Source: Fontibacter flavus
Lineage (GTDB): Bacteria; Bacteroidota; Bacteroidia; Cytophagales; Cyclobacteriaceae
DNA length: 64,000 bases
Assembly: GCF_042432905.1 (NCBI RefSeq)
Contig: NZ_JBHLWI010000004.1
Coordinates: 62,001-126,000, forward strand
Direction: 5' to 3'
Position numbers and translations under genes: made by a program. Within the stretch, counting starts at the first letter, position 1; each line of letters starts with the position of its first letter. Below are positions 43,263 to 54,200 of the stretch, in pieces. Below the pieces are notes generated by a model. The model saw nothing but the letters and a program-made list of their open reading frames with translations, was not told the origin of the DNA and did no database searches.

Positions 43263-45923
43263 TCAATCGTCAATACTGATATTGATAAAACTGGCGATTC
43301 CGAATCTCACACCTCCTCTTTGGTATTTGTTGTTTTCAAATCCTGCTCCCATTTCAAGTCTGAATATCCTGAAAAGATTGTCCAGGGAATATCCAAGCTC
43401 CCAATAATGAGGGGAGTTCTGGGTTTTGAGATAATTGAAGAAAATGTTTTCTCTCACGCCTGAAAAACGGAGCATCGGCAGTTGGGTCAGCAGGAATTTT
43501 CGGAATTGGTAATGCACAATTGCACTGACATATTCCGTTTGGCTGCTGTATTGGTAATAATCCAGGAAGCGGTAATTGGAGGCCACTCCCATATTGGCAA
43601 AAATGGTTCTGTTTCCACCAAAATGCTTGAAGTCCATGAAATATACCCGGTCATTATTCAGGAAAGTACCAGCCTTCACATTAAAATCCAGTTTGCCACT
43701 GACTCCAAAATTGAAGAAATGCTCGATGCCTGCTTCTACCCAGTCAAACTTGGCCGCAAAAGGGTCATTGGTCAATCCAGGCAAGGCTTTGGTATAGTAC
43801 AGATTGATTAGTGGTGCAGATTCGTAAATGGGGCGCTTTATGCCGTTTCGGATAGTATACTTCAAACCGGGTCTCCACTCCAGGGAATTTTGCCAAATCA
43901 CTGCCTTGTGATTTTGAAAGTTCACAGGAGTTGCCTCGAGACTTTCCGGTTCATTGGAACTGTAGACACGTTCAGGTTTGCGGTACCAGCTAAAATTTGA
44001 AGTATTTTCCAATGAGCTTCTTTCTGCATAGGTAATGCTACTTCTATAGGTGATGCCATCATTGATACGGTGGTAGAAATAGGCTTTGATGAAATCCTGT
44101 TCGTACAGTTTCATATAGTTTTGTCTTAGGAACAAGGAATAGAAAGCATTTACCTGTTCGGAAATCGGGTTTTCTGCATTAAACTGGTAAATGAATCTGC
44201 CGCCGCTGATCCCAAAGGTTATTCCTTCTCTGCCTTTGGTGATAGATCTGCGTATATCCAAGGTGCCATAGGGCTGTTGGCTGGAGAATCCATACCTGAA
44301 TTCCGGTCTGAAATTCCAGGAGCGCACATGGTTGGTTACCGAATCGGTCATTTTTTGACTTTTTTCAATTCTATAATAACCGGCGAGTCCAAATTTGAAG
44401 CCCTCTACAGTGTTGAAAGAAAACTTATTGATATTGGTATTGAATCCAGCTGATTTTCCTTTTCCGAAATTATACCTCCCACCGGTCAGGATCTCCATAG
44501 GTTGGAATTTCCTTTTTGATTTTTTAGCGATGGAATCCACTTCAGAATTTTTCGCTGCTTCAATCACCGCCAAACTATCATCTCTTTGGTAACCTTTGAT
44601 TTCAGCCTCTGTTAGCTTGATCGGTCTGATGCTGTCCCAATAGGCTAAGCCTCTTTTGGTCGCCAATGAATCTATGGAATATTTTCTTACTGATATGATT
44701 TCAGCTTCTTCCCGTTCTTTTATCGCTTCTTTCTCATACTCATTGATGATTTTCCTGAAGTCCTTTCGCGTCATTTTATCTGCTTGGGCCATTTGCTCCA
44801 AGGTGGATAAGTTTTTATCAATCTTACTGATGTCTTGTGGGATTTCATCCACTTTCTCATCGATGATTCTGGTTTCTAGAATAAGGTCTGGATTGAGTGT
44901 GATGTTGTAATCCCGTGTCGAGGCCAGGTATTTGAATTCCCCGGCAAAGCCGAAAAACTTTCCGCCAAAGGTATAGGTATGGGTAGATGGCATCCATACA
45001 TTTTCTTTCACAGGTTGGTATAATTGCTTGACCCCGATTTGAAATCCCAAGAGGGAAGTTTGGAGGTCAAGGCTATGGATTGCCCAAAGATTTTCTATTA
45101 TATATATGTGTCCTTCAAAGACCCGTTCTCCTCTGGATTTAGGGGTGACTTTGATCCGGTTGATCATGACGCCATTTTCCACAAATGAACCTTCATATTT
45201 AAACCGGTAATAGGCAAAGGCTGAAGGTGAAAGCGGGGAGACGGCCTCATTGATTTTGGGATTATAAAAACTGGTGGCAATATAAGGGGCAGGAGAGGTT
45301 TGGTTATTGTCGCCACTGGTCCGGATGCTGATGACCTTTTCTTCTACCTCATTGGGCTGCCGGAAAGTGATTTGGGAAACGGACTCAGTAGTATAAGCTT
45401 CATTAAGTTTGAGCCCTTCTTTTTCCAGTTCTTTTTTCATGAAAAAGGGCGCATTGGTCAATTGGCCCGTTCCTTTTAGATAGACCATCATGCTGTATTC
45501 GGACACTTGTAATCGGTGGAATTTGGCTTTGGAAATAGCTTTTCTCATGATGGTGAGTGCCGGGTCTTCCTGTCCTGTTTTTACGGTAACTTCCTGTAAA
45601 GTATAGACCTGTTCTTTCATCATGAAATCAAGGTTTACCCAATTGTCTTCTACCTGCACGGTTTTCAGTATGCTTTCGTATCCAAGATACTGGGCCACCA
45701 CATCATAGAATCCCGGCCTGAGTTTGAATTCATATTCACCCATTTGATTGGTCGGGACGCCATCTCCAATATTCCTAACGTAAATGGAGGCAAAAGGAAG
45801 TGCGTCACCTTTCTCAGTGGAAACCTTACCCCTGATACCTTGGGCGGTTACAGATTCAAAAGTCATTGTCATGAATCCTAAAAAAAGCATGAAAAGGCAT
45901 TTATTGGGATTTAGATCCATCAC
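43263..45923 (-). CDS. DUF5686 outer-membrane protein with carboxypeptidase regulatory-like domain
   Basis: 886 residues. A signal peptide ends near SVTAQ. Residues about 28-110 are a CarboxypepD_reg-like domain (IRGKVSTEKGDALPFASIYV to VVAQYLGYESILKTV). The rest is DUF5686, with YTLQEVTVKTGQEDPALTIM after it and a C-terminal barrel-like half of alternating aromatic strands that ends in RFGIASFINISIDD. The family is widespread in Bacteroidota and sits in the outer membrane; its role is unknown. The start is an ATG doublet (MMDLN). Confidence 0.9.
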   Translation of the reverse strand: MMDLNPNKCLFMLFLGFMTMTFESVTAQGIRGKVSTEKGDALPFASIYVRNIGDGVPTNQMGEYEFKLRPGFYDVVAQYLGYESILKTVQVEDNWVNLDFMMKEQVYTLQEVTVKTGQEDPALTIMRKAISKAKFHRLQVSEYSMMVYLKGTGQLTNAPFFMKKELEKEGLKLNEAYTTESVSQITFRQPNEVEEKVISIRTSGDNNQTSPAPYIATSFYNPKINEAVSPLSPSAFAYYRFKYEGSFVENGVMINRIKVTPKSRGERVFEGHIYIIENLWAIHSLDLQTSLLGFQIGVKQLYQPVKENVWMPSTHTYTFGGKFFGFAGEFKYLASTRDYNITLNPDLILETRIIDEKVDEIPQDISKIDKNLSTLEQMAQADKMTRKDFRKIINEYEKEAIKEREEAEIISVRKYSIDSLATKRGLAYWDSIRPIKLTEAEIKGYQRDDSLAVIEAAKNSEVDSIAKKSKRKFQPMEILTGGRYNFGKGKSAGFNTNINKFSFNTVEGFKFGLAGYYRIEKSQKMTDSVTNHVRSWNFRPEFRYGFSSQQPYGTLDIRRSITKGREGITFGISGGRFIYQFNAENPISEQVNAFYSLFLRQNYMKLYEQDFIKAYFYHRINDGITYRSSITYAERSSLENTSNFSWYRKPERVYSSNEPESLEATPVNFQNHKAVIWQNSLEWRPGLKYTIRNGIKRPIYESAPLINLYYTKALPGLTNDPFAAKFDWVEAGIEHFFNFGVSGKLDFNVKAGTFLNNDRVYFMDFKHFGGNRTIFANMGVASNYRFLDYYQYSSQTEYVSAIVHYQFRKFLLTQLPMLRFSGVRENIFFNYLKTQNSPHYWELGYSLDNLFRIFRLEMGAGFENNKYQRGGVRFGIASFINISIDD

Positions 45924-45979
45924 TTATTTGAATTAAAAATGTGGAATGCATTTCGCTAAATTATTGATTTGTTCACCAG

Positions 45980-45987
45980 CAAAGGTA
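45980..45987 (-). promoter_or_regulatory. Candidate -7 element of the DUF5686 gene
   Basis: Minus strand TACCTTTG matches TAnnTTTG exactly, 57 bases before the start codon. A -33 TTG is not obvious. Confidence 0.4.
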
Positions 45988-46154
45988 TCAACGTTAAAAA
46001 TATAATTGTTGATGATGGGAACAATAAAATTACCATCGATGGAAATGAAGTAAAAGTTTTGAGAATCAAAATATGGCAAAGAAAGGCTGTTTCAAAATCT
46101 GGACAATCTTTTTTTATATCCTTTAGGTTGGAATTGATTGGTAAAGCGGAATAA

Positions 46155-46629
46155 TTCAGTCGTCAATTCCATTGGTATATAGCTTTAATTTTCTCAGAAT
46201 ATTACTAGCAATTTATAGTATCTATGATGTGGTATTATTGGTAGCGATGCATCAGAAACTCTACCATAATTCTGTTGGGAATTGGGTATAAAGAATATTT
46301 TTTTTGAAAATATTCGATTTTGGGCAGTATAGAGGCTTTTTCGGAAACCGAGTTTGGGTGTGGTTTTCGGTTTCTTGATTTTCACTTTTTTAATAAAACT
46401 GAAAAATTTTAACTATTCGAAAAGTTCAAACGTTTTCGGTTAAAAATTCATTAATATATCAGGGTAATTTTTAATGATTAACGAAAAATACCTTTATTCT
46501 GTTAACTGCTATAAGCCCAAATCTGGCCTTTGGCATTTGTTAAATTTTGCAAAATAAAATTTAAACATTCAACTTAGAATAGAAATTAACTATTCAAACC
46601 ATTTCGTTTTTTTCAAAACAACAAACCCT
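46155..46629. promoter_or_regulatory. SusC upstream region with two dyads
   Basis: About 475 bases without a convincing gene. GAAACCGA (46344-46351) and TCGGTTTC (46367-46374) form a perfect 8-bp inverted repeat with a 15-base spacer. Farther down, CGAAAA...TTTTCG (46418-46438) brackets AAACGTTT (46428-46435), which looks like a LacI-type operator core. No LacI, AraC or sigma/anti-sigma gene is next to the locus. A -7 match is only partial (TTAAATTTTG near 46540). Confidence 0.4.
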
Positions 46630-49617
46630 ATGAGAAATTATTTACAAAAATTGAAAGCATTGTCGCTGATAACACTGCTGATGGTATTCAGTGTAGCGGC
46701 GGCATTTGCACAAGGCAGGGAGGTAACAGGAACTGTCCTGGATGCCACCTTGAAAGATCCCCTTCCGGGAGTAACTGTCCTAGTGAAGGGTACCACAAGA
46801 GGTACCACTACAGACTTGGACGGTAAGTTTTCTATCATGGTTCAGCCAGGTGACCAAGCATTGGTTTTTTCATTTGTTGGCTTTACTGCACAGGAAGTAG
46901 CACTAGGCAATCAAAGTGTTTTTAACATTGAATTGGAAGAGGATATTCAGAGTCTGCAAGAAGCAGTAGTAATCGGCTATGGTACGCAGGATAAAAAAGA
47001 AATTACTTCTGCGGTTTCTTCTGTAGGTTCAGAGCAGTTCAACAGGGGTAACTTCCCTAATCCGAGCCAGTTGCTTCAAGGTAAGGTTGCAGGTCTTTCT
47101 GTAACAAGACCAGGTGGTAATCCTAACCAAGCCACAACTATCCGTTTGAGAGGTATTTCTTCTTTCGGTGCTTCCCAGTCTCCATTGATCGTTTTGGATG
47201 GTGTGATCGGTGCTTCTTTGGATGCTGTTGATCCTAACGATATTGAATCTTTTGATGTATTGAAAGATGCTTCTGCAGCCGCTATCTACGGTACCAGAGG
47301 TGCTGCGGGTGTTATCTTGATCACCACTAAAAAAGGATCTACCAAGAAAGGGGTTTCCACAGTGACCATTAATAGTTTTGGTTCAGCTGAAACGGCCACC
47401 AATCTTATTCCGGTTCTTTCTGCGGAAGAGTTTGTTGCAAGAGGAGGAACCAATTATGGTTCTAACACCAATTGGAGAGATGAAGTTTTAAGAACTGCCT
47501 ATAATGGAACTGTTAATGCTTCTATTGCAGGTGGATTTGAAAATACCTCCTATTTGGCTTCTGTCAACTATCGTAACAATGACGGTATTGTGAAAGGGAC
47601 AAGCAGAGAGCAGCTGAATACCCGTTTTAACTTGTCTCATGGTGCTTTGAATAACAGGTTGAGATTCAATTTGAATCTATCCTATACCAATGCTGATGAG
47701 AACAACGTCAATGCAGAGGCAGTAAGATATGCCACTATCTATAACCCGACTGCGCCGATAAGAGAAAACACTGAAGGTGCAATCAGGAACTTTGGGGGTT
47801 ATTTCCAAAGACCATTGTTTGACTTCTACAATCCGGTAGCTCTGATCAATCAGCAAAGATTTACAAACGAAAAAAGAGCGGCACTATACTCTTTCAGAGC
47901 TGAATATGATTTATCAGATAAATTCACCGTATCTACCCAGTTTTCTCAGGATAGATTCACTGACCTGTCTACCCAGTTTTATTCCAGACAGGATTTCCAG
48001 ACAGGATTTGGTAGAATTGGTCAGGCCGGACAAAATATGTTTGACAGGACAAATACCATTTGGAACGGAACCATCAGATTTGAAGATGAAATTGCAGACC
48101 AGTTAAATTTAACTTTCTTGTTGGGTGGAGAAACCCAGATTTTTGAAGAAAGAGGCATGAATGCTTCTTCTACAAGATTCCTTTTTGACCAAGGGCCAAA
48201 CAACTTAGGTGCTGGTGGCTTAAGATTGGGTCCCGGAACAGGAATGGGTTCATTTGCAACCAGAGCGGTATTAAACTCAGTATTTGGCAGAGCTAACTTC
48301 AATTATGCCAATACTTATTTCTTGTCGGCATCCTTGAGGGCAGAAACCTATTCAGGTTTTGGTTCTGAGAACCAGACCGGTCTATTCCCTGCGGTAAGTG
48401 CGGGTGCTGATTTTACCCAGATTTTCGACATGGGTGTTTTCAGCCAATTCAAGCCAAGAGCTTCCTTTGGGGTAGTAGGTCAGTTGCCTCCATCTCCAAC
48501 TTTGGCTTTGGGTATTTATGGTAATGGTAACAGAATTCCATTGGATCCTACTGATCCTAACTCAGTATTTGTTGGTATTAACCAGTTATCCAATCCAAAC
48601 CCTCAGTTGAAATGGGAGACTACCCGTGAATTCACTTTTGGTGTTGACTTTGGTCTTTGGAACGGAAAAGTGACCGGTCAGATGGATTACTATCAGAGAA
48701 CCATCTCTGATCTGATTTTCAATACCACTGTTCCTGTCGGTTCTCCTAACGAATTTCTTCCTGGCAACTTCTATACAGTTGGCAATATCTGGGCTAATAT
48801 CGGTGACCTGACTTCTGCAGGTTTCGAATTTTTGGCCAGTGTCAACAACATTGATCTGGGAAATGGAATCAAATGGACGCCTACAGCAAACTTTACGATA
48901 TACAGAAGGACCAGAATTGAGAATATCGGTGTTGGTTCAATCCAATTGCCAGAAATCAGACAGGGTATACCTGGTTCCCCTGGACAAAACAACAACCCTA
49001 TTGTCTGGAACAGAGAGGGTGAAAGAATCGGTGATTTCTATGGACCAAGATTATTGGGATTAACTGATGGTGGTGAATACATCCTTTCCGGTGAAACACC
49101 TGCTGAGTTTGAAAGATTGGGTAATGCGTTGCCAACCGGTGATTTTGGTTTCTCAAACAGTTTCTCCTACAAAAACTGGGATTTGAATTTCTTGTTGAGA
49201 GGTAGCTGGGGACACATGATCTACAACTCCTTCAGAGGTTTCTATGAAAATGCTGATGGAGCTTCCAATACCTGGAATTCTGTAATTACCAAAAACACTC
49301 CTACCAACCCATTGGTTACTTCTACACCTACCTTCTCTGATTTGTATCTTGAGAAAGGTGATTTCGTGAGACTTGACAACCTTCAACTGGGTTATACAGT
49401 ACCAACCAGATCTAATATGATCAACGGTTTCAGAATCTATGGTGGTGTTCAAAATCTATTCACCATAACTCAATTCTCTGGAGTTGACCCTGAAGTAAGA
49501 TGGACAGACAATGAGAATCCTTTAGAGCCAAACCCGCTGGCTCCAGGTATTGAGAGAAGAAATACATACTTCTTACCAAGAGTATGGACAGCAGGTATCA
49601 CATTAACCTTTAAATAA
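46630..49617 (+). CDS. SusC/RagA family TonB-linked outer-membrane transporter
   Basis: 995 residues. Signal peptide ending near AAAFAQ, then a CarboxypepD_reg-like domain (REVTGTVLDATLKDPLPGVT), the linker EAVVIGYGTQDKKEIT, the plug (LLQGKVAGLSVTRPGGNPNQ, IRLRGISSF, LIVLDGVIG, DVLKDASAAAIYGTRGAAGV) and a 22-strand barrel ending in WTAGITLTFK. No N-terminal STN domain precedes it, so control by an anti-sigma factor is not expected. It imports a large or complex substrate with its SusD partner; the substrate is unknown. It starts the locus that runs to 63405. Confidence 0.96.
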   Translation: MRNYLQKLKALSLITLLMVFSVAAAFAQGREVTGTVLDATLKDPLPGVTVLVKGTTRGTTTDLDGKFSIMVQPGDQALVFSFVGFTAQEVALGNQSVFNIELEEDIQSLQEAVVIGYGTQDKKEITSAVSSVGSEQFNRGNFPNPSQLLQGKVAGLSVTRPGGNPNQATTIRLRGISSFGASQSPLIVLDGVIGASLDAVDPNDIESFDVLKDASAAAIYGTRGAAGVILITTKKGSTKKGVSTVTINSFGSAETATNLIPVLSAEEFVARGGTNYGSNTNWRDEVLRTAYNGTVNASIAGGFENTSYLASVNYRNNDGIVKGTSREQLNTRFNLSHGALNNRLRFNLNLSYTNADENNVNAEAVRYATIYNPTAPIRENTEGAIRNFGGYFQRPLFDFYNPVALINQQRFTNEKRAALYSFRAEYDLSDKFTVSTQFSQDRFTDLSTQFYSRQDFQTGFGRIGQAGQNMFDRTNTIWNGTIRFEDEIADQLNLTFLLGGETQIFEERGMNASSTRFLFDQGPNNLGAGGLRLGPGTGMGSFATRAVLNSVFGRANFNYANTYFLSASLRAETYSGFGSENQTGLFPAVSAGADFTQIFDMGVFSQFKPRASFGVVGQLPPSPTLALGIYGNGNRIPLDPTDPNSVFVGINQLSNPNPQLKWETTREFTFGVDFGLWNGKVTGQMDYYQRTISDLIFNTTVPVGSPNEFLPGNFYTVGNIWANIGDLTSAGFEFLASVNNIDLGNGIKWTPTANFTIYRRTRIENIGVGSIQLPEIRQGIPGSPGQNNNPIVWNREGERIGDFYGPRLLGLTDGGEYILSGETPAEFERLGNALPTGDFGFSNSFSYKNWDLNFLLRGSWGHMIYNSFRGFYENADGASNTWNSVITKNTPTNPLVTSTPTFSDLYLEKGDFVRLDNLQLGYTVPTRSNMINGFRIYGGVQNLFTITQFSGVDPEVRWTDNENPLEPNPLAPGIERRNTYFLPRVWTAGITLTFK

Positions 49618-49634
49618 CATAAACTTTACTATAT

Positions 49635-51137
49635 ATGTTACGATCAATTAAAACAGTATTATTGGGAGGCCTGGTGGCATTTACCATGGGGTCTTGCTGG
49701 GAATTGGAGCAGGAGGTACTTTCGGGTATCACGCAGGAAGAGTTGGAGGCTAATGTCACTCCCGAACTGATCGAGGTACTGAAGCAATCAGCATACGGTT
49801 CATTAGTAAGAGATGGACAGGGAAGTTTTGGAGCACATGGTGGTTATTACAGTATCATTGAAGTTTCTTCAGATCAATTGGCCATTCCCCAAAAAGGAGC
49901 TGACTGGGAAGATGGTGGTGTGTGGTTGAGAACGCACAGACATACTTGGATTTCTACTGATGATCCTTATAATGGTGCTTGGCAGTTTGCCTTTAGTGTG
50001 GTGGCAGAATGTAACTTGCTTTTACAGCAGTATCCTGATTTGGAAGATTTGGCTTCAGAATTGAGGGTTTTGCGAGCTTTGGGCTATTACTGGTTGATAG
50101 ATGCTTTCGGTAATGTACCGATCATCAGAGAAACTGACAGAGGTGGTAGTCCTGCACAGAGCACAAGACAAGAAGTATTTGATTTTATAGAATCTTCCAT
50201 CTTGGAAAATGTAGATAATCTGACAAGAGAAAACACCAGAACCAATATTAACTATTGGTCTGCGCATGTGTTGTTGGCCAAACTGTACATGAACGCAGAA
50301 GTTTACACTGGAACTGCAAGATGGGAAGATGCAGAAAGAGTTTTGGATGTAGTGATCAATGAAGGACCTTATTCTTTGGCACCTAACTTCTTTGCTAACT
50401 TTGCAGCTGCAAACAACAATTCTCCGGAGAATATCTTTACCCTGCCTTGGGATGCCAACAATGCTCCTGGATTCAATATCCATCAAATGACATTCCATTA
50501 CAGCAATCAGCTGACTTTCCAATTACAGGAACAGCCATGGAACGGATATGCCGCCTTGGAAGAGTTTTACAACAGCTTTGAGGATGGTGATGTAAGAAAA
50601 GCCAGTTTGAGAGAAGGACAGCAATTTGCTGCTGATGGCGTAACACCATTGGTGGATGATGCCTTTGATGGGGATCCTGATGGTCCAAATTTAATTTTCA
50701 CACCTCAGATCAATCAGTTGGCTCCAAATGCCTTCAGACAGGCAGGGACAAGGATCAACAAGTTTGAAATCCCAATGGGTTCTGCCCCTAACTTGAACAA
50801 TGATTTCCCGATCTTTAGATATGCGGATGTATTGCTATTAAAAGCTGAGGCAGCTTGGAGAAGAGGTAATAACTCAGTTGCTTTACAATATGTGAATTTG
50901 GTAAGAGAAAGAGCAAATGTTCCGGCCCTTACCTCCATCAGTGCTGATGTATTGTTGGCTGAAAGAGGTAGAGAATTGTTTGCAGAGGGTCATAGAAGAT
51001 CTGATTTGATCAGATTTGGTAGATTCAATGCAGCATGGTGGGAGAAGGCAGCTTCACCAGCTACAAGAAACCTGTTCCCGATCCCTGAAAATCAGCTTCA
51101 GGCTAACCCTAGTCTGACTCAAAACCCAGGATATTAA
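49635..51137 (+). CDS. SusD/RagB family surface lipoprotein
   Basis: 500 residues with a lipoprotein signal (VAFTMGSC). TPR-like helices and the SusD signatures are clear: LRALGYYWLIDAFGNVPII, VDNLTRENTRTNINYWSAHV, ARVL-like LLAKLYMNAEVYTG, and the end RRSDLIRFGRF and LFPIPENQLQANPSLTQNPGY. SusD lids the SusC pore and binds substrate. It follows SusC by 17 bases; a strong terminator separates the pair from the VCBS genes. Confidence 0.96.
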   Translation: MLRSIKTVLLGGLVAFTMGSCWELEQEVLSGITQEELEANVTPELIEVLKQSAYGSLVRDGQGSFGAHGGYYSIIEVSSDQLAIPQKGADWEDGGVWLRTHRHTWISTDDPYNGAWQFAFSVVAECNLLLQQYPDLEDLASELRVLRALGYYWLIDAFGNVPIIRETDRGGSPAQSTRQEVFDFIESSILENVDNLTRENTRTNINYWSAHVLLAKLYMNAEVYTGTARWEDAERVLDVVINEGPYSLAPNFFANFAAANNNSPENIFTLPWDANNAPGFNIHQMTFHYSNQLTFQLQEQPWNGYAALEEFYNSFEDGDVRKASLREGQQFAADGVTPLVDDAFDGDPDGPNLIFTPQINQLAPNAFRQAGTRINKFEIPMGSAPNLNNDFPIFRYADVLLLKAEAAWRRGNNSVALQYVNLVRERANVPALTSISADVLLAERGRELFAEGHRRSDLIRFGRFNAAWWEKAASPATRNLFPIPENQLQANPSLTQNPGY

Positions 51138-51160
51138 TCCTTTGGTTCATATGATTGAAG

Positions 51161-51190
51161 AAAGAAGTGCACATCCGTGCACTTCTTTTT
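51161..51190 (+). terminator. Terminator after SusD
   Basis: AAAGAAGTGCAC, loop ATCC, GTGCACTTCTTT followed by TT: a perfect 12-bp stem. It should separate the abundant SusCD mRNA from the genes beyond. Confidence 0.85.
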
Positions 51191-51245
51191 ACTTTAAGGG
51201 AAGTCATAAATCAATGAATAAAATTGACACAAACTTGACAGGGTT

Positions 51246-54200
51246 TTGAAATTGGCCTTACCGAAGTATTTTAGTATCCCCAAACAGCATAAGATTAATT
51301 CAGAAAAAACCTTGATTCGCCCGATTTTCATAATTCTTGTCCTTCTTACAATATCTTCTTGTTCCAAGAAGGAAGATACCCCATTGCTTTTTGAGCTGAT
51401 GGATAAGTCCTGGACGGGGGTGGATTTCAGGAATGATCTGGATTACAATGAAAAATTTAACCCTTATACTTTTCGGAACTTTTATAATGGTGCTGGAGTA
51501 GCCTTAGGGGATATCAATAATGATGGTTTGGTGGATATTTTTTTGGCGGGAAATCAAACCGAGAATAAACTTTATCTGAACAAAGGAAATTTTCAGTTTG
51601 AAGACATCACTGAAAATGCAGGTCTGGCAGTGCCTGGTATCTGGTCAACAGGTGTTTCCATGGCAGATGTTAATGGAGACGGTCTTCTGGATATTTATAT
51701 CTGTAAATCCGGCCCATTGGGTGGACAGGAGCGTCATAATTCTCTTTATATCAACAATGGAGACCTTACTTTTACTGAGAAGGCCAAGGAATTTGGCATT
51801 GCGGATGAAGGTTTGTCGCAGCATGCTGTATTTTTTGATTTTGATAAGGATGGAGATTTGGACATGTACCTCTTGAACAATTCTGCCAGGTCAATAGGCA
51901 TTTATGACCTTAGGCAAGGCCAAAGGGATGTCCGGGACTCCATGGGTGGTAATAAGCTTTATAGGAATGATCAGGGTAGCTTTGTGGATATCAGTGAAGA
52001 GGCAGGAATTTATGGTTCTTCTATTGGCTATGGACTTGGGGTTACAGTAGCAGATATCAATAAAGATGGATGGCCGGATTTATATGTATCCAATGATTTT
52101 TTTGAAAAAGATTACCTGTATATCAATAATGGGGATGGAACCTTTAGAGAGGATCTGGAAAATATGATGACCGAGATCAGTATGGGATCCATGGGTGCTG
52201 ATATTGCCGATTTGGATAATAATGGCTGGCAGGATGTCTTTGTTACGGAAATGCTTCCTGCCACTTTGGATAGAGTCAAGACCAAAACACCTTTTGAAGA
52301 ATGGGATAAATATCAGGCGAATGTCCAAGCAGGCTATTTTCATCAATTTACCAGAAACACCTTACAGAGAAACCTAGGGTATAGGCCTGGTACAGATCAG
52401 GTGCATTTCATTGATGTGGCAAGACAATCTGGTGTACATGCCACAGACTGGTCTTGGGGGGCATTGATCTTTGATGCGGATAATGATGGGCTCAAGGATA
52501 TCTTTGTGGCAAATGGGATTGTGAAGGATTTGACAGATTTTGATTACGTGGACTATTATGTCAACAACCAAAATCTGATCAGTCAATTCAAAAAGGACTC
52601 TATCCTTTTGACCAAAATGATTGATGAGTTCCCTTCTACTCCTTTGCAGAATTATTTATTCAGGAATAAAGGAGGTTTTGAGTTTGAGGATATAGCAGCG
52701 CGTGCCGGAATGCAGCAACTTACCTTTTCCACAGGAGCTGCTTATGCAGATCTTGATAATGATGGGGACTTGGATTTGGTAGTGAACAACCTGAATGGGG
52801 AAGTTTTTTTGTATAAGAACAATAGCCGTGAGGTCAATCAACATCATTATCTGCAGCTTGAACTTTCGGGACAGTTTGGTACGCAGGTAACCGTCTATGC
52901 TGGCAAAGAGATGTTTTTTGCAGAACACAATCCCGTCAAGGGTTATATGTCTTCTGTTGATCACCGTCTGCATTTTGGATTGGGTTACAACAGTTTGATT
53001 GACTCATTGATTATCCATTGGCCAAATGGCAGGAAAAGGGTTTTAAAAGAGGTGAAGAGTAATCAAGTTTTGACACTTCAACCGGATCAATCTGATGAGG
53101 AATGGAAATCTTCAAAAGATAGATTATTGACCTATTTTAAGGTTTCAGAAGCAGTGGTTCCGTGGAGGCATGAAGAAAGCGATTTTGTGGACTTCGATAG
53201 GGACAGGTTGCGCTTTCACATGATCTCCAATGAGGGGCCAAAATTGGCCATTGGAGATATAAGTGGAGATGGTCTGGATGATGTTTTTGTTCCAGGAGCA
53301 AAAGGTAAACCCTCTGTCATCTTGAAGCAGGATATTCTTGGTGAATTTAGTATTCATCAAAAATTTGAGGCAGAGCAATTGCCTGAGGATGTTGGAGGGC
53401 TTTTCTTTGATGCCGATGGAGATGGTCATCTGGACCTTTATGTATTGAGTGGAAGCTTGGAATTCAGCAATAAAAACCCCAATTATCAGGACAGACTTTA
53501 TTTGAATGATGGTAATGGGAATTTTAAATTATCTTCAGAAAGTCTGCCACTGCGGTTTGAGAGCTCCTCGTTTGTCAGGGCTTTTGACTATAATAAAGAC
53601 GGGAACTTGGATCTTTTGGTAGGCACGAGGACTGTTCCTTTTGCCTATGGGGTTCCGGGGGGAGTTGTGCTTTTGGAAAACAAAGGAGATGGAATATTCG
53701 TGGATAAATCAACCGGGTTGCCGGAATCATTTAGGCAATTGGGAATGACCAAAGATGCCTGGATTGGTGACTTGGATGATGATGGAGAAGAGGAAATATT
53801 GATTATTGGTGAATGGATGCCTATAATGGTATTCAAAAGGTCAGGGGCAAGTTATGTGGATGTTTCCGAAGCTTTTGGTTTTGCATCTAGCAGTGGGTTA
53901 TGGAATACCGTTCATGTAGCGGATATCAATGGAGATGGAAGATTGGATATCTTATTGGGTAATATGGGTTTAAACAGCAGGATAAAGGCCCAGATAGACC
54001 GTCCGTTGAGGCTTTTTGTCAATGATTTTGATCAGAATGGCAGCGTGGAGCAGATTTTGACCATGTACGAAGGGGAACATAGTTATCCCTTGGTTTTGAA
54101 ATCCACCTTATTGAAACAATTGCCAGGTTTGCGTAAGCAATTGATCAAATACGATGATTATAAGGACAAGAGGATGGAAGATTTGTTCAGTAAAGAAATA

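Noticed and set aside
45969..46154. 61-codon frame in the SusC upstream region
   Set aside because: Starts with a rare codon, has no signal or domain, and lies over a likely promoter of the DUF5686 gene; composition is not convincing.
46194..46385. 63-codon minus-strand frame before SusC
   Set aside because: Lys/Ile-rich AT-driven composition with no homology pattern; it crosses the first dyad.
46630..51137. Polysaccharide utilisation locus
   Set aside because: SusCD is present but no glycoside hydrolase, polysaccharide lyase, carbohydrate esterase or hybrid two-component regulator lies in the surrounding 17 kb.
52656..52973. Antisense frames within the VCBS genes
   Set aside because: The repeated calcium-loop codons (GAT, AAT, GGA) produce long antisense frames rich in Ile, His and Ser at each repeat. 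They recur in all three copies and are a codon artefact.
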